A stretch of 64,000 bases of DNA. It comes from G942493375 sp942493375. Its GTDB lineage: Bacteria; Armatimonadota; UBA5829. Position numbers and translations under genes: made by a program. The notes beneath the pieces were generated by a model. That model saw only the letters and a list, made by a program, of their open reading frames with translations, ran no database searches and had not been told where the DNA came from. Every line of letters starts with the position of its first letter. The stretch's first letter is position 1. Positions 53,899 to 62,305 of the stretch are shown piece after piece. The stretch is from positions 7,936,001 through 8,000,000 of the forward strand of contig OW818698.1 in NCBI GenBank assembly GCA_942493375.1, written 5' to 3'.

Positions 53899-55203
53899 AT
53901 GAAATGTAAATATATTGTTTGCGCTCTAGTAATACTGGCGTTGCTGCTATTATCTATTGCTTCCATTGGCGCCGGTTTTGCGCGAGCGAAGTTGGGGAAT
54001 GGACTGACAGTAATTGTTATTGAAGACCATTCGACTGACCTGGTAGGTATCGATGTATGGGTCAGTGCTGGTAGTGTCAATGAAACCCAGGCAAACAACG
54101 GGGTTTCGCATATAATTGAGCATCTTCTGTTTGCCGGTAGCACTAAATACCAACCGGGGGCTGTGGATATCGAAGCAGAGAGCCTGGGCGCAAGTCTGGA
54201 CGCCCATACTTCCCGTGACTGGGCCAGGTTCAGCACATCTGTAGCTACCAGGTTTTTTCCGAAAGCCCTGGGCTTGCTTGCTGAAACCGTACAACACCCC
54301 ACATTTCCTGACACCACACTGCAACGCGAAAAATTAGTTATTCTAGACGAGATCGCACGTAAGCAGTCTATGGCCAGGAAAGTCTGTGATGATGCCTTGT
54401 GGGCATCTGCAGCCAAATCACACCCGTATGCTCTACCGATTGAAGGAACCCCCGAAACCATCCAAAAAATTACTCGCCAGCAAATTCTGGATTATTATAA
54501 ATCTCTTTATACTGCTGACAATACGACCGTTGTAGTTGTTGGGGATGTAAATGGTCAGAGTACGGTCCAGACTATAGGAAAACTTTTTCAGGATATGCCT
54601 AAAACCTCGAAACCTCCCGTGATTCCGGCATTCGTATATCCGGAAACCGGTTCAGAAAGAACCATCAGCCTGACCGGAAAACAGGGGTGTATAGGAATTG
54701 GATTTGCCGGACCGCCTGCCTCTGAATATGTGGATGTCTGTGCTATCGATGTTTTGCTGGCATATATGGGCTATGGTTACAGGAGCTGGATGGAAGAAAA
54801 TCTCGTTAACAAAAGCAGGCTGGCGACTGATGCATACTCCGACTTCCTTACCCACAGATATCCCGGGTTGCTCTCTTTGTCAGCCACAGGAAAAAATGCT
54901 GAACTTACGGAGATAAAAAACAGGATTATTGCCGGAATCTCCGAAGTCATAAAAGACGGAATACCAGATTCGGAACTTATCAAAGCTAAAAGGTCACTGC
55001 TGGGCCAGTTTGCATTCCAAAATGAGACATTCAACGGACGTGCAAATACTTATGGTTTCTACGACCGCATATCAAGTGCCGATTTCGGTGATACATACAT
55101 TGAACGAATCCAAGCGATAACCAATGATGATATAAAAAGAGTTGCCATGAAATATATGGCAGTAGAAAAAGCCAACATAATGATCATCAAGTCGAAAGAT
55201 TAG
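53899..55203 (+). CDS. M16 zinc peptidase with intact active site
   Basis: A 434-residue secreted or lipid-side peptidase of the pitrilysin family. The signal peptide MKCKYIVCALVILALLLLSI is followed by the peptidase. NGVSHIIEHLLFAG has the inverted zinc motif HxxEH, and the second Glu (about 75 residues later) lies in LVILDEIARKQ. ATG 53899 follows GAGGT by eight bases. The second M16 gene follows after seven bases and lacks the motif. Both have signal peptides, so they probably form a heterodimer outside the cytoplasm, as known for bacterial M16B pairs. Confidence 0.9.
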   Translation: MKCKYIVCALVILALLLLSIASIGAGFARAKLGNGLTVIVIEDHSTDLVGIDVWVSAGSVNETQANNGVSHIIEHLLFAGSTKYQPGAVDIEAESLGASLDAHTSRDWARFSTSVATRFFPKALGLLAETVQHPTFPDTTLQREKLVILDEIARKQSMARKVCDDALWASAAKSHPYALPIEGTPETIQKITRQQILDYYKSLYTADNTTVVVVGDVNGQSTVQTIGKLFQDMPKTSKPPVIPAFVYPETGSERTISLTGKQGCIGIGFAGPPASEYVDVCAIDVLLAYMGYGYRSWMEENLVNKSRLATDAYSDFLTHRYPGLLSLSATGKNAELTEIKNRIIAGISEVIKDGIPDSELIKAKRSLLGQFAFQNETFNGRANTYGFYDRISSADFGDTYIERIQAITNDDIKRVAMKYMAVEKANIMIIKSKD

Positions 55204-55210
55204 GGTTGCC

Positions 55211-56587
55211 ATGCCAAGAATACTCAAGTCCGCGTTTATTCTCATCCTGCTCACGCTCTCGGTGGCTGCACTCGCCCAGACCGAGGCGCCGGCTCCTCCC
55301 CAGTTCGACTCTATAAAGAAAATCGTTCTGGACAACGGACTGACCATATTGGTCAGACCCGAACCAGGGAGCAAACTGGTAGCAATATCCACAATGGTCC
55401 GAGCTGGAACCTCTGAAGAAACTATCATGAACGCTGGAATCGGGTATTTTGTGACCCAATTATTGTTAGCAAGCACCGTTGTGAGTTCAGCCGATAAGGT
55501 AGCTACCATCGCAGATTCAGTTGGCGGAAACTTAAGCTCACGCTGGAATTCTGACTATACTGAACTGAAGGCAGTTACTACATCAACAATGTTTAATGAG
55601 ACCATGTCTTTGATGGCTGAATGTCTGATGCAGGCAGATTTCGACAAGAGTTGGGTAGAACGAACAAGGGCTGATCTGATAAGAGATTTAAGAAATGACA
55701 CCGCTCCACCATTCGAAAAGGCATATGGAAAACTGAGAGAACTGCTCTATCAGGACAACGGTTACCGACGACCGCCTTATGGTTCAGAAAGAGTAATCCG
55801 AACGGTCTCACCGGAAGACCTGCGTAAATTTCACTCGACGTATTATATACCCAACAACACAGTAGTAGCTGTCGTTGGCGATGTGACCCCGGAATTGGCT
55901 GTTGAGAGAGTGAAACTGGCATTTGCTGGATGGGTAGCAAAGCCTCTCCCTAAGCGTTTACCTGTTCCCGATGAGTCTGCCGACATGTTCCGCAGTTCTG
56001 TTGCTGAGGCTGACACAGACGTTGCATACCTTATGATGGGTTGGCTGGCTCCAAGTGTGAAGAGTGCAGATTTTGCGGCTGTATCAGTTGCAGGAAATGC
56101 TCTTGGAGGTGGTAAGGGTTCACTGATGTTCCGCAGGCTCAGACAGGAAATGGGCATGGGCTATGAAATAGGGACCGCTTATCCACGTTTGCGTAATCAG
56201 AGTCACCTGATGGCGTATGTTGCAACTGACCCATTCAAGTTTGATCCACAATATGGTGGTCCGTCTGTTATTATTGATGAAGTAAAAACAAACCTGCTCA
56301 AAATGGTAGACGAACTCAAGACAACACCCCTTACAAACCAGGACATTCAACGTGCAAAAGGATACACCATAGGTCAGTTTGCCATGACCCATCAGCACCT
56401 GGCAGAACGAGCCAATGACCTTGCATGGTTTGAGACTATTGGGGTTGGATATGATATGTATCAACGTTTCCCGGATGAGATCGAGAAAGTCACAGCCGCT
56501 GATGTTTTGAGAGTAGTACAGACATATTTGGATAAGTATGCAGTAGTAGTCCTTCTCCCCAAAGGCAGACCATCAGAATCACACTAA
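55211..56587 (+). CDS. M16 peptidase-like protein without zinc motif
   Basis: A 458-residue secreted partner with signal peptide MPRILKSAFILILLTLSVAA and cleavage near ALAQ. The region equivalent to the HxxEH motif reads AGIGYFVTQLLLAST, so the zinc ligands and catalytic Glu are absent. Later family segments are kept (GGNLSSRWNSDYTE, TYYIPNNTVVAVVGDV and FRRLRQEMGMGYEIG, the last including the substrate-binding Arg-Tyr region). It probably completes the active site of the upstream protein or acts as a scaffold. Confidence 0.88.
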   Translation: MPRILKSAFILILLTLSVAALAQTEAPAPPQFDSIKKIVLDNGLTILVRPEPGSKLVAISTMVRAGTSEETIMNAGIGYFVTQLLLASTVVSSADKVATIADSVGGNLSSRWNSDYTELKAVTTSTMFNETMSLMAECLMQADFDKSWVERTRADLIRDLRNDTAPPFEKAYGKLRELLYQDNGYRRPPYGSERVIRTVSPEDLRKFHSTYYIPNNTVVAVVGDVTPELAVERVKLAFAGWVAKPLPKRLPVPDESADMFRSSVAEADTDVAYLMMGWLAPSVKSADFAAVSVAGNALGGGKGSLMFRRLRQEMGMGYEIGTAYPRLRNQSHLMAYVATDPFKFDPQYGGPSVIIDEVKTNLLKMVDELKTTPLTNQDIQRAKGYTIGQFAMTHQHLAERANDLAWFETIGVGYDMYQRFPDEIEKVTAADVLRVVQTYLDKYAVVVLLPKGRPSESH

Positions 56588-56614
56588 CCATCCTCCCCTA
56601 GTAGCTTACCGTAG

Positions 56615-56636
56615 TGGAGGCCCTCAGCGGCCTCCA
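56615..56636 (+). terminator. Hairpin after the M16 pair
   Basis: TGGAGGCC (56615-56622), loop CTCAGC, GGCCTCCA (56629-56636), 28 bases after the stop codon. It has no T tract. Confidence 0.5.
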
Positions 56637-56656
56637 GTCAGCTAAATATGCTACAC

Positions 56657-56692
56657 ATAAAAAATTGGCCCCGTCTAAATTGACGGAGCCAA
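56657..56692 (-). terminator. Rho-independent terminator of dxs
   Basis: The stem TTGGC-C-CCGTC/GACGG-A-GCCAA (one mismatch) on the plus strand reads on the minus strand as a hairpin followed by TTTTTTATG, as expected downstream of the minus-strand dxs gene. Confidence 0.65.
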
Positions 56693-56709
56693 CGAAAGGA
56701 GAAAAGGAG

Positions 56710-56769
56710 ATGTTGTGTGTGCTATTATATTATTCGGCATTTTGCATGGAATTCCTCATGTTTTTTTGA
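56710..56769 (+). CDS. Doubtful very short ORF with a good ribosome binding site
   Basis: A 19-residue hydrophobic peptide (MLCVLLYYSAFCMEFLMFF) with AAAGGAG eight bases and a second GGAG directly before the ATG. It lies in the 287-bp convergent gap between the second M16 gene and dxs, after a hairpin at 56665-56692. It could be a leader peptide remnant or a small membrane peptide. Confidence 0.2.
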   Translation: MLCVLLYYSAFCMEFLMFF

Positions 56770-56874
56770 AAAATATCAAAATATTTTTTTCTTAGACAAA
56801 AACCCGGTAATTATACCGTGCTTTAGCGCCACACAAACATATATATATCATCCAAAAAGTAGAGTTACAGGAAT

Positions 56875-58779
56875 TTAACGGGAAACACCGGCGGTATATT
56901 TACTCATAATCCTGGCCATTCTATCTGCCATAGTCTCCGCAGCCAACCCTATGCTTTCTTTCAAGCGTGAAGTTTCACCATGTTCAAGGAATGCATCAGG
57001 CACACCCAGCAGAGATATCCGTCCAATATCACAACCGGCTGAAGATGCCAGCTCCAGCACAGCGGATCCAAATCCACCTACTACCGAGTTCTCTTCAACA
57101 ACCATTATTGGGCCATCAATGTTAAGTGTCGATATAATTAACTTCTCGTCCAAAGGTTTTATGTATCTAGCATTGACTACCCGCACACTGATACCCATCT
57201 GTTCAAGTATTAATGCAGCATTCATTGCCGGATAAACAGTAGACCCTACAGCCAGTATTGCTGCATCCGTGCCCTCTCGCAAAACCTCACCTTTACCAAT
57301 AGCCAGTATCTGAGGTTCAATTGCCATATACTCACATGGCCCCCCACCCCTCGGATATCTGATAGCGAAAGGTCCATCGTGCGTTAATGCAGTCGCAAGA
57401 AGATGACGCAGCTCAATAGTATCCTTCGGCGCTGACACAACCATTCGAGGCATCTGCCTGAGGAAAGACATATCATATACGCCGTGATGAGTGGGTCCGT
57501 CTTCGCCTACCAATCCAGCCCTGTCAACTGCAAACACCACCGGTAGGTTCTGTAAGCAGACATCGTGCAATACTTGATCATAAGCACGCTGCAGGAACGT
57601 GGAATAAAGTGCTACCACAGGACGCAGCCCACCTGCTGCCAGACCGGCTGCAAATGTAACTGAATGCTCCTCTGCAATACCGACATCGTAGAACCTTTCA
57701 GGAAACTTTTCGGCCATTCGGCTGAGGCCGGTGCCATCGGGCATTGCAGCAGTGATTCCTACTATTCGTTGATCTTTTTCTGCAAGCTCACATATAGTCT
57801 CAGAAAATGCTTTGGTGTAACTACAGTTGCCGACTGTGTGCTCTATAGTTCCATCATTGACGTCGAATCCGGGAATCCCGTGAAATGCCCGTGCATTGTT
57901 TTCGGCGTATTCGTAACCCTTGCCCTTTTCAGTGACCACATGAAGTAAAACTGGCCCTTTGAGCTGCCGGGCACTCTGCAGGACCGAAATCATAGTCTCA
58001 GTGTTATGTCCGTCAATAGGTCCCAGATAGGTAAAACCCAGTTCTTCAAACATCACACCGGTCTTGGATAGTAACCGTACGAATCCGTGGCTGAGGCCTT
58101 CAGCAGCATGGGAGATGCTGCGGCCTGCGGGCATTCTCCCTACCATTTGCTTGGCACGGTTTTCTACTCTTTGGTATAAAGGCGCTGTTCGCAGTTTAGC
58201 CAGGTGCAAACTAACCGCAGTAACATTCTCTGAAATCGACATCTGGTTGTCGTTCAAAACAACAATAACATCTGTTTTAAGTTGTTCTGCGTTATTGAGG
58301 CCTTCCAGGGCTAGTCCACCTGTCAAAGAACCATCGCCAAGGACAGCTATCACTGCTCCTCCGGTGCCTAATAGGTCTCTGGCTTTGGCTAACCCGAGAG
58401 CAGCAGAGACTGACGTGCTGGCGTGACCGGCGCCGAATGGATCGTGAGGGCTCTCATCCATCCTGGTAAAACCGGACAATCCACCATCCTGCCTGAGTTT
58501 AGCAAAGTCCTTCCTGCGACCGGTAAGTAATTTATGCGAATAGCTCTGGTGGGCAACATCCCATACGACTTTATCCTTGGGGCTTTCAAATACTGTATGA
58601 AGTGCAATTGTAAGCTCAACTACACCAAGATTAGATGCCAGATGACCTCCTGTGCGAGATACAGTATCGATTATCTCATGCCGAAGTTCTTCGGCTAGTT
58701 TTTTTCTATCAGACTCATTAAGAGTCTTCAAGTCCGTTGGGGAATCTATGCGATTGAGTATGGAATCCGAGCTTTTCAT
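56875..58779 (-). CDS. dxs: 1-deoxy-D-xylulose-5-phosphate synthase
   Basis: Thiamine-diphosphate enzyme joining pyruvate and glyceraldehyde 3-phosphate in the first step of the MEP isoprenoid pathway. The 634 residues include GHLASNLGVVELTIALH, the ThDP motif LGDGSLTGGLALEGLNNA, VDRAGLVGEDGPTHHGVYD and VVEENSVVGGFGSAV. ATG 58779 is two bases after the previous stop codon with AGGAAG in the overlap. It ends an operon SdpI-ispE-NTP transferase-dxs. Confidence 0.96.
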   Translation of the reverse strand: MKSSDSILNRIDSPTDLKTLNESDRKKLAEELRHEIIDTVSRTGGHLASNLGVVELTIALHTVFESPKDKVVWDVAHQSYSHKLLTGRRKDFAKLRQDGGLSGFTRMDESPHDPFGAGHASTSVSAALGLAKARDLLGTGGAVIAVLGDGSLTGGLALEGLNNAEQLKTDVIVVLNDNQMSISENVTAVSLHLAKLRTAPLYQRVENRAKQMVGRMPAGRSISHAAEGLSHGFVRLLSKTGVMFEELGFTYLGPIDGHNTETMISVLQSARQLKGPVLLHVVTEKGKGYEYAENNARAFHGIPGFDVNDGTIEHTVGNCSYTKAFSETICELAEKDQRIVGITAAMPDGTGLSRMAEKFPERFYDVGIAEEHSVTFAAGLAAGGLRPVVALYSTFLQRAYDQVLHDVCLQNLPVVFAVDRAGLVGEDGPTHHGVYDMSFLRQMPRMVVSAPKDTIELRHLLATALTHDGPFAIRYPRGGGPCEYMAIEPQILAIGKGEVLREGTDAAILAVGSTVYPAMNAALILEQMGISVRVVNARYIKPLDEKLIISTLNIDGPIMVVEENSVVGGFGSAVLELASSAGCDIGRISLLGVPDAFLEHGETSRLKESIGLAAETMADRMARIMSKYTAGVSR

Positions 58780-58781
58780 GG

Positions 58782-59564
58782 TTAACTTCCTAAGAGAGCC
58801 TTGCGTTTATCAATAATATTGCGCACTGCCTCAATATCCTTTTCCTTATCCACATCTTCACCGATTTCAGCATAATGTGTAATAAGTGCTTTGGGCCTAG
58901 CACCAAGCATACGACCAACTGCATCTTCAAGCATACTAACTCTGAGCACACTTGGAATCAATTGACCGACAATAAATCTGAGCAAAACGCCATACCCAAT
59001 CATACCAGCCAGTGCAACCGGATGCTTTCGGGCAGCAAAGGCCCGGGCAATGGCATCAGCATGATTCGTATAGAAATCACGTTTCACCAGTGTAATGTTA
59101 CCCCCTGTAAAGCATCCATCACCGGTTTTCACATAGGTACGCTTCATATTTGCATATTCGCCTTGACAACAGGATTTATCAACAATCGGGTAAACAAGAT
59201 CAGCCTTGAGTTCTATTGCACGTTGAACGAAATCGTCCACTGCCTGACTGGTTAACAGGGGTATATCTGCACAAACAACCAAAACACTGTCACCGCCTGC
59301 AACATAAGGCATTGCACGGTTTATATTATCAACCATACTACCTGCCGGTTCAAGCACCTTGTCCAGACCATCTGCACTAACATTTCCGATAGCCACGATG
59401 TCAGCCACGCTTTCTGCACCGCGAAGAGCATCAACTACATATTGAAGCATCGTCTTGCCATTGATCTCAACCATGGCTCTGGAGCTCAATTTTCCCTCGG
59501 GATCCATTTCAACAGAAGCCGGAGCTCCCGCTAGCACAATCGCACCTACTTTAACCAGACTCAA
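58782..59564 (-). CDS. MobA-like NTP transferase (IspD-neighbourhood nucleotidyltransferase)
   Basis: A 260-residue nucleotidyltransferase-fold protein. The N-terminal VGAIVLAGAPASVEMD and later VCADIPLLTSQAVDDFV have the metal-binding Asp of MobA-like enzymes, and the sequence continues into an unusual C-terminal part with DAVGRMLGARPKALITHYAEIG. It sits between ispE and dxs, where ispD might be expected, yet it does not look like IspD (no GxGxRMG...KQ signature). Similar proteins are found next to ispE in Firmicutes with unknown function. The TTG start at 59564 overlaps the ispE stop codon (TTGA). Confidence 0.75.
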   Translation of the reverse strand: MSLVKVGAIVLAGAPASVEMDPEGKLSSRAMVEINGKTMLQYVVDALRGAESVADIVAIGNVSADGLDKVLEPAGSMVDNINRAMPYVAGGDSVLVVCADIPLLTSQAVDDFVQRAIELKADLVYPIVDKSCCQGEYANMKRTYVKTGDGCFTGGNITLVKRDFYTNHADAIARAFAARKHPVALAGMIGYGVLLRFIVGQLIPSVLRVSMLEDAVGRMLGARPKALITHYAEIGEDVDKEKDIEAVRNIIDKRKALLGS

Positions 59565-60457
59565 TCATCACTCTCCGTAATCAATAAACTGTTCCTGTCC
59601 AAATTCTCACAGGCCCATACATTCTCATACTGTTCACTTATTATCTTATACGCTGCGTCATGCTCTGAACTATCCAAGAACACTCCAACAACTGCCGATC
59701 CCGAACCTGCCAACAGCACTCTGCGCGCACCAGCATTTATGAGTGAACTCTCAACATCGGCAATTTCTATACACGCTTCTTTTACAACGTCCTGAAAATC
59801 ATTACGAAGTAATTTAAGAAGACGTTCCCGTTCCCCTGTAATCCAGGCATCATTAGCCGCATCCCCCACCCGTTCTATAGGCTGACCGGATCGCAAATCG
59901 AGTTGCGAATATGCCCAGGGTGTAGATACCCCGCAGCCAGGCTTTATAACCACATAATATAAACGTAGAGCATCCCCAAGAGGTCTCACAACATCGCCCC
60001 GACCGGTCATTCGCACCGTACCGCCATACACAAACAAAGCAACATCCGAACCTATCCGGGAGCCGATTGCTGCAAGCTCATCTTGAGACATTCCCAGGTC
60101 AAGCAATCGATTCAGTCCAACAAGCGCCATCGCTGCATTAGAGCTTCCACCACCCAGACCTGCCTGCATAGGAATATGCTTTTCCAGATAGATTTCCAAC
60201 CCGACGCTTAGTCCGGTTTCTCTAAAAAGCAATTCACAGGCACGAACTATAAGGTTGTCCTGACCAGTCGGGACATCTGCATTACTGCATTTCAATGCAA
60301 TCCCATCTGAACTGCACCTCCGAATAGTCATCCCATCATAAAGGCTTATTGTCTGGACTACGCTGTCGATGTCGTGGTAACCATCAGGCCTGCGTCCCAG
60401 AATCTCCAGAGTCAGGTTGATCTTTGCCGGTGATAGTATTTCCAGATGGCTAATCAT
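59561..60457 (-). CDS. ispE: 4-diphosphocytidyl-2-C-methyl-D-erythritol kinase
   Basis: GHMP kinase phosphorylating CDP-ME in the MEP pathway. The 298 residues begin LEILSPAKINLTLEILGRRPDGYHDIDSV, and the ATP loop PMQAGLGGGSSNAAMAL is exact. LLAGSGSAVVGVF is the late glycine motif. The start codon directly follows the SdpI stop codon. The next gene overlaps it by four bases. Confidence 0.96.
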   Translation of the reverse strand: MISHLEILSPAKINLTLEILGRRPDGYHDIDSVVQTISLYDGMTIRRCSSDGIALKCSNADVPTGQDNLIVRACELLFRETGLSVGLEIYLEKHIPMQAGLGGGSSNAAMALVGLNRLLDLGMSQDELAAIGSRIGSDVALFVYGGTVRMTGRGDVVRPLGDALRLYYVVIKPGCGVSTPWAYSQLDLRSGQPIERVGDAANDAWITGERERLLKLLRNDFQDVVKEACIEIADVESSLINAGARRVLLAGSGSAVVGVFLDSSEHDAAYKIISEQYENVWACENLDRNSLLITESDD

Positions 60458-60790
60458 CTATAATCTACTCAACTTGCGATATGCCAGGATCGTCATCACA
60501 ACAACTCCGAGAAGCAATATCACTGGACCTGCAATCATATAGACTGATTCCTGCACTTCAGGCACAACAGACATACCAACACCTAGTCCAGCCATTGCCG
60601 CCCCGATAAGCACCATAAGCTTCCCACCATATTCGTTCAGAGGATACCAAATGTCAGGTTGATAGACACGTTTTGACAACCGGAACCCATACCAGTGATT
60701 CGGTGGAATTTTACGAAGGATGAGCGGTATACCCAGACCAATAAACAACAAACCAACAGTGCCAATCTGTAGGAGAATAATAAGGTTCAT
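60458..60790 (-). CDS. SdpI-family membrane protein
   Basis: A 110-residue protein with three TM segments and the SdpI motif region NHWYGFRLSKRVYQPDIWYP (N-x-x-YGFR and W), followed by NEYGGKLMVLIGA. In Bacillus SdpI gives immunity to a killing peptide and controls its regulator; here no such peptide is seen. It is the first gene of the ispE operon and is immediately adjacent to ispE. Confidence 0.8.
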   Translation of the reverse strand: MNLIILLQIGTVGLLFIGLGIPLILRKIPPNHWYGFRLSKRVYQPDIWYPLNEYGGKLMVLIGAAMAGLGVGMSVVPEVQESVYMIAGPVILLLGVVVMTILAYRKLSRL

Positions 60791-60965
60791 CTTGTGCTCC
60801 TCAAACCCCTATATTCTACCAGAAACCTTTGCTGATTGCTCATACAATGCATCACCTATTTAGGACGAACGTATCTTATTCTATCTCCAGATCACAATAA
60901 CATACTGGATGCGACATATTGTGAATCATATGTGTTTTTCACATTTTGGAGTTCTCTTTTCCGAA

Positions 60966-60994
60966 AATCTGCGTAAATCTGCGAAATCTGCGGA
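60966..60994 (+). repeat. Short AATCTGCG tandem repeat upstream of GH172 gene
   Basis: AAATCTGCG occurs three times with small spacers in a 302-bp gap. The rest of the gap shows no gene. The GH172 frame remains open through it, but the true start is downstream. Confidence 0.6.
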
Positions 60995-61092
60995 TAATCA
61001 TTTCCATGCATTTCCTATTGCATAACTCAACAGCTAACTCTACAATATACTCAACCTGCCACAATTGGCAGCATATGATTTGGAGGTTTGTT

Positions 61093-62160
61093 ATGTCCTA
61101 CTTCGATACTGGAGTTTTATCGAACCTGGCAAAAATCACTAATGGCAAGACTCGAAGCATCTGCGCAGAGAATCCCAATGGTGAAGTTGGGAAAGGCGCT
61201 ATGGCTGATCCTAAACCGGAGGAAGCTGGAGGTTGGTTAGGTAAAGGTTGGAAGGTTCGTCCCTGCATTACCCTTCCCCCTCAGTCCACAACCACAATTG
61301 CCAACATTGAAGGGCCTGCAACCATCAGGCACATCTGGATCACTGTAGTCGATAATGCCTATAGAAACTGCATTTTGCGGATGTACTGGGACGATGAAGC
61401 TACACCTTCAATTGAAGTCCCGTTGGGTGACTTCTTCGCCAACGGACATGCCTTGCGTGCAAATGTGACCTCAGTCCCGGTGGCTGTTAACCCAAGCGGT
61501 GCATTCAACTGCTACTGGCCGATGCCGTTCAGAAAGACTGCAAGAATAGAGATTCAGAATGACTGGCACGAAGAGATCGGTGGTTTCTTCTATCAGATCA
61601 CATACGAACTGGATGAAATACCGGACGATATCGGATACCTGCATGCACAGTGGAGAAGAGCTGTCTGCAAAATAGACTGTCCGGAACACGTAATACTGGC
61701 TGATGTCAAAGGTAAGGGGCAGTATGTTGGCACCTACCTGGCATGGACACAGTTAGCCAACGGCTGGTGGGGTGAAGGTGAGATCAAGTTCTTTATGGAC
61801 TCAGACAAGGAGTACCCAACAATCTGCGGGACAGGTACTGAAGACTACTTCTGCGGGGCCTGGGGATTCTATGGACCGGATGGACACGAAGAGCGCTTCT
61901 CATCCCCATTCTCCGGAATGCCGCTGGTTGTCCGCGCTGAAGGCCAAGTCCCGAAGTTTGGACTGTACCGCTGGCACATCCCGGATCCCATAAGGTTTGA
62001 GACAAATTTGGATGTAACAATCCAGGCTCTCGGCTGGTGGCCGAATGGCAAATACCAACCGCTGCAGGATGACATAGCATCCACAGCCTTCTGGTATCAA
62101 TCTGAACCACACAACAAATTTCCGGAGATGCTCCCCCACCACCTCCGCTGGCCAAGATAA
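61093..62160 (+). CDS. Glycoside hydrolase family 172 (DUF2961) protein
   Basis: A 355-residue protein. The DUF2961 family is now GH172, which includes fructanases and arabinofuranosidases. Markers are VPLGDFFANGHALRA, KGQYVGTYLAWTQLANGWWGEGE and the strongly conserved CGTGTEDYFCGAWG. GGAGGT is seven bases before ATG 61093 (MSYFDTGVLSNL), and no signal peptide is evident, so it may act in the cytoplasm on imported sugars. A GH3 gene follows convergently, separated by repeats. Confidence 0.9.
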   Translation: MSYFDTGVLSNLAKITNGKTRSICAENPNGEVGKGAMADPKPEEAGGWLGKGWKVRPCITLPPQSTTTIANIEGPATIRHIWITVVDNAYRNCILRMYWDDEATPSIEVPLGDFFANGHALRANVTSVPVAVNPSGAFNCYWPMPFRKTARIEIQNDWHEEIGGFFYQITYELDEIPDDIGYLHAQWRRAVCKIDCPEHVILADVKGKGQYVGTYLAWTQLANGWWGEGEIKFFMDSDKEYPTICGTGTEDYFCGAWGFYGPDGHEERFSSPFSGMPLVVRAEGQVPKFGLYRWHIPDPIRFETNLDVTIQALGWWPNGKYQPLQDDIASTAFWYQSEPHNKFPEMLPHHLRWPR

Positions 62161-62165
62161 CAGAG

Positions 62166-62199
62166 TGTCATCCTGAATGCAATGAAGGATCTGCTTTTC
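62166..62199 (+). repeat. Dispersed palindrome family 1, half copy h
   Basis: TGTCATCCTGAATGCAATG followed by AAGGATCTGCTTTTC: one arm only, just after the GH172 stop codon, and 61 bases before family 2 copy 3. Confidence 0.65.
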
Positions 62200-62217
62200 A
62201 TACTTGGTAAAGACCGC

Positions 62218-62244
62218 TCGGGTGCAATTTTCAATTGCACCCGA
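62218..62244. terminator. Hairpin between convergent GH172 and GH3 genes
   Basis: TCGGGTGCAATT (62218-62229), loop of three, AATTGCACCCGA (62233-62244). A perfect 12-bp stem without a clear T tract. Confidence 0.55.
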
Positions 62245-62259
62245 AGCAGAAGGTAATCT

Positions 62260-62301
62260 GAATTGTGATGCAGGCTTCTAGCCTGCGCTCCCCCGGATTT
62301 T
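62260..62301 (+). repeat. Dispersed repeat family 2, copy 3
   Basis: GAATTGTGATGCAGGCTTC then TAGCCTGCGCTCCCCCGGATTTT, just before the GH3 stop codon. Confidence 0.75.
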
Positions 62302-62305
62302 CGCT

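Noticed and set aside
58782..59564. Annotation as ispD
   Set aside because: The IspD N-terminal signature and length pattern are missing, so a MobA-like label is safer.
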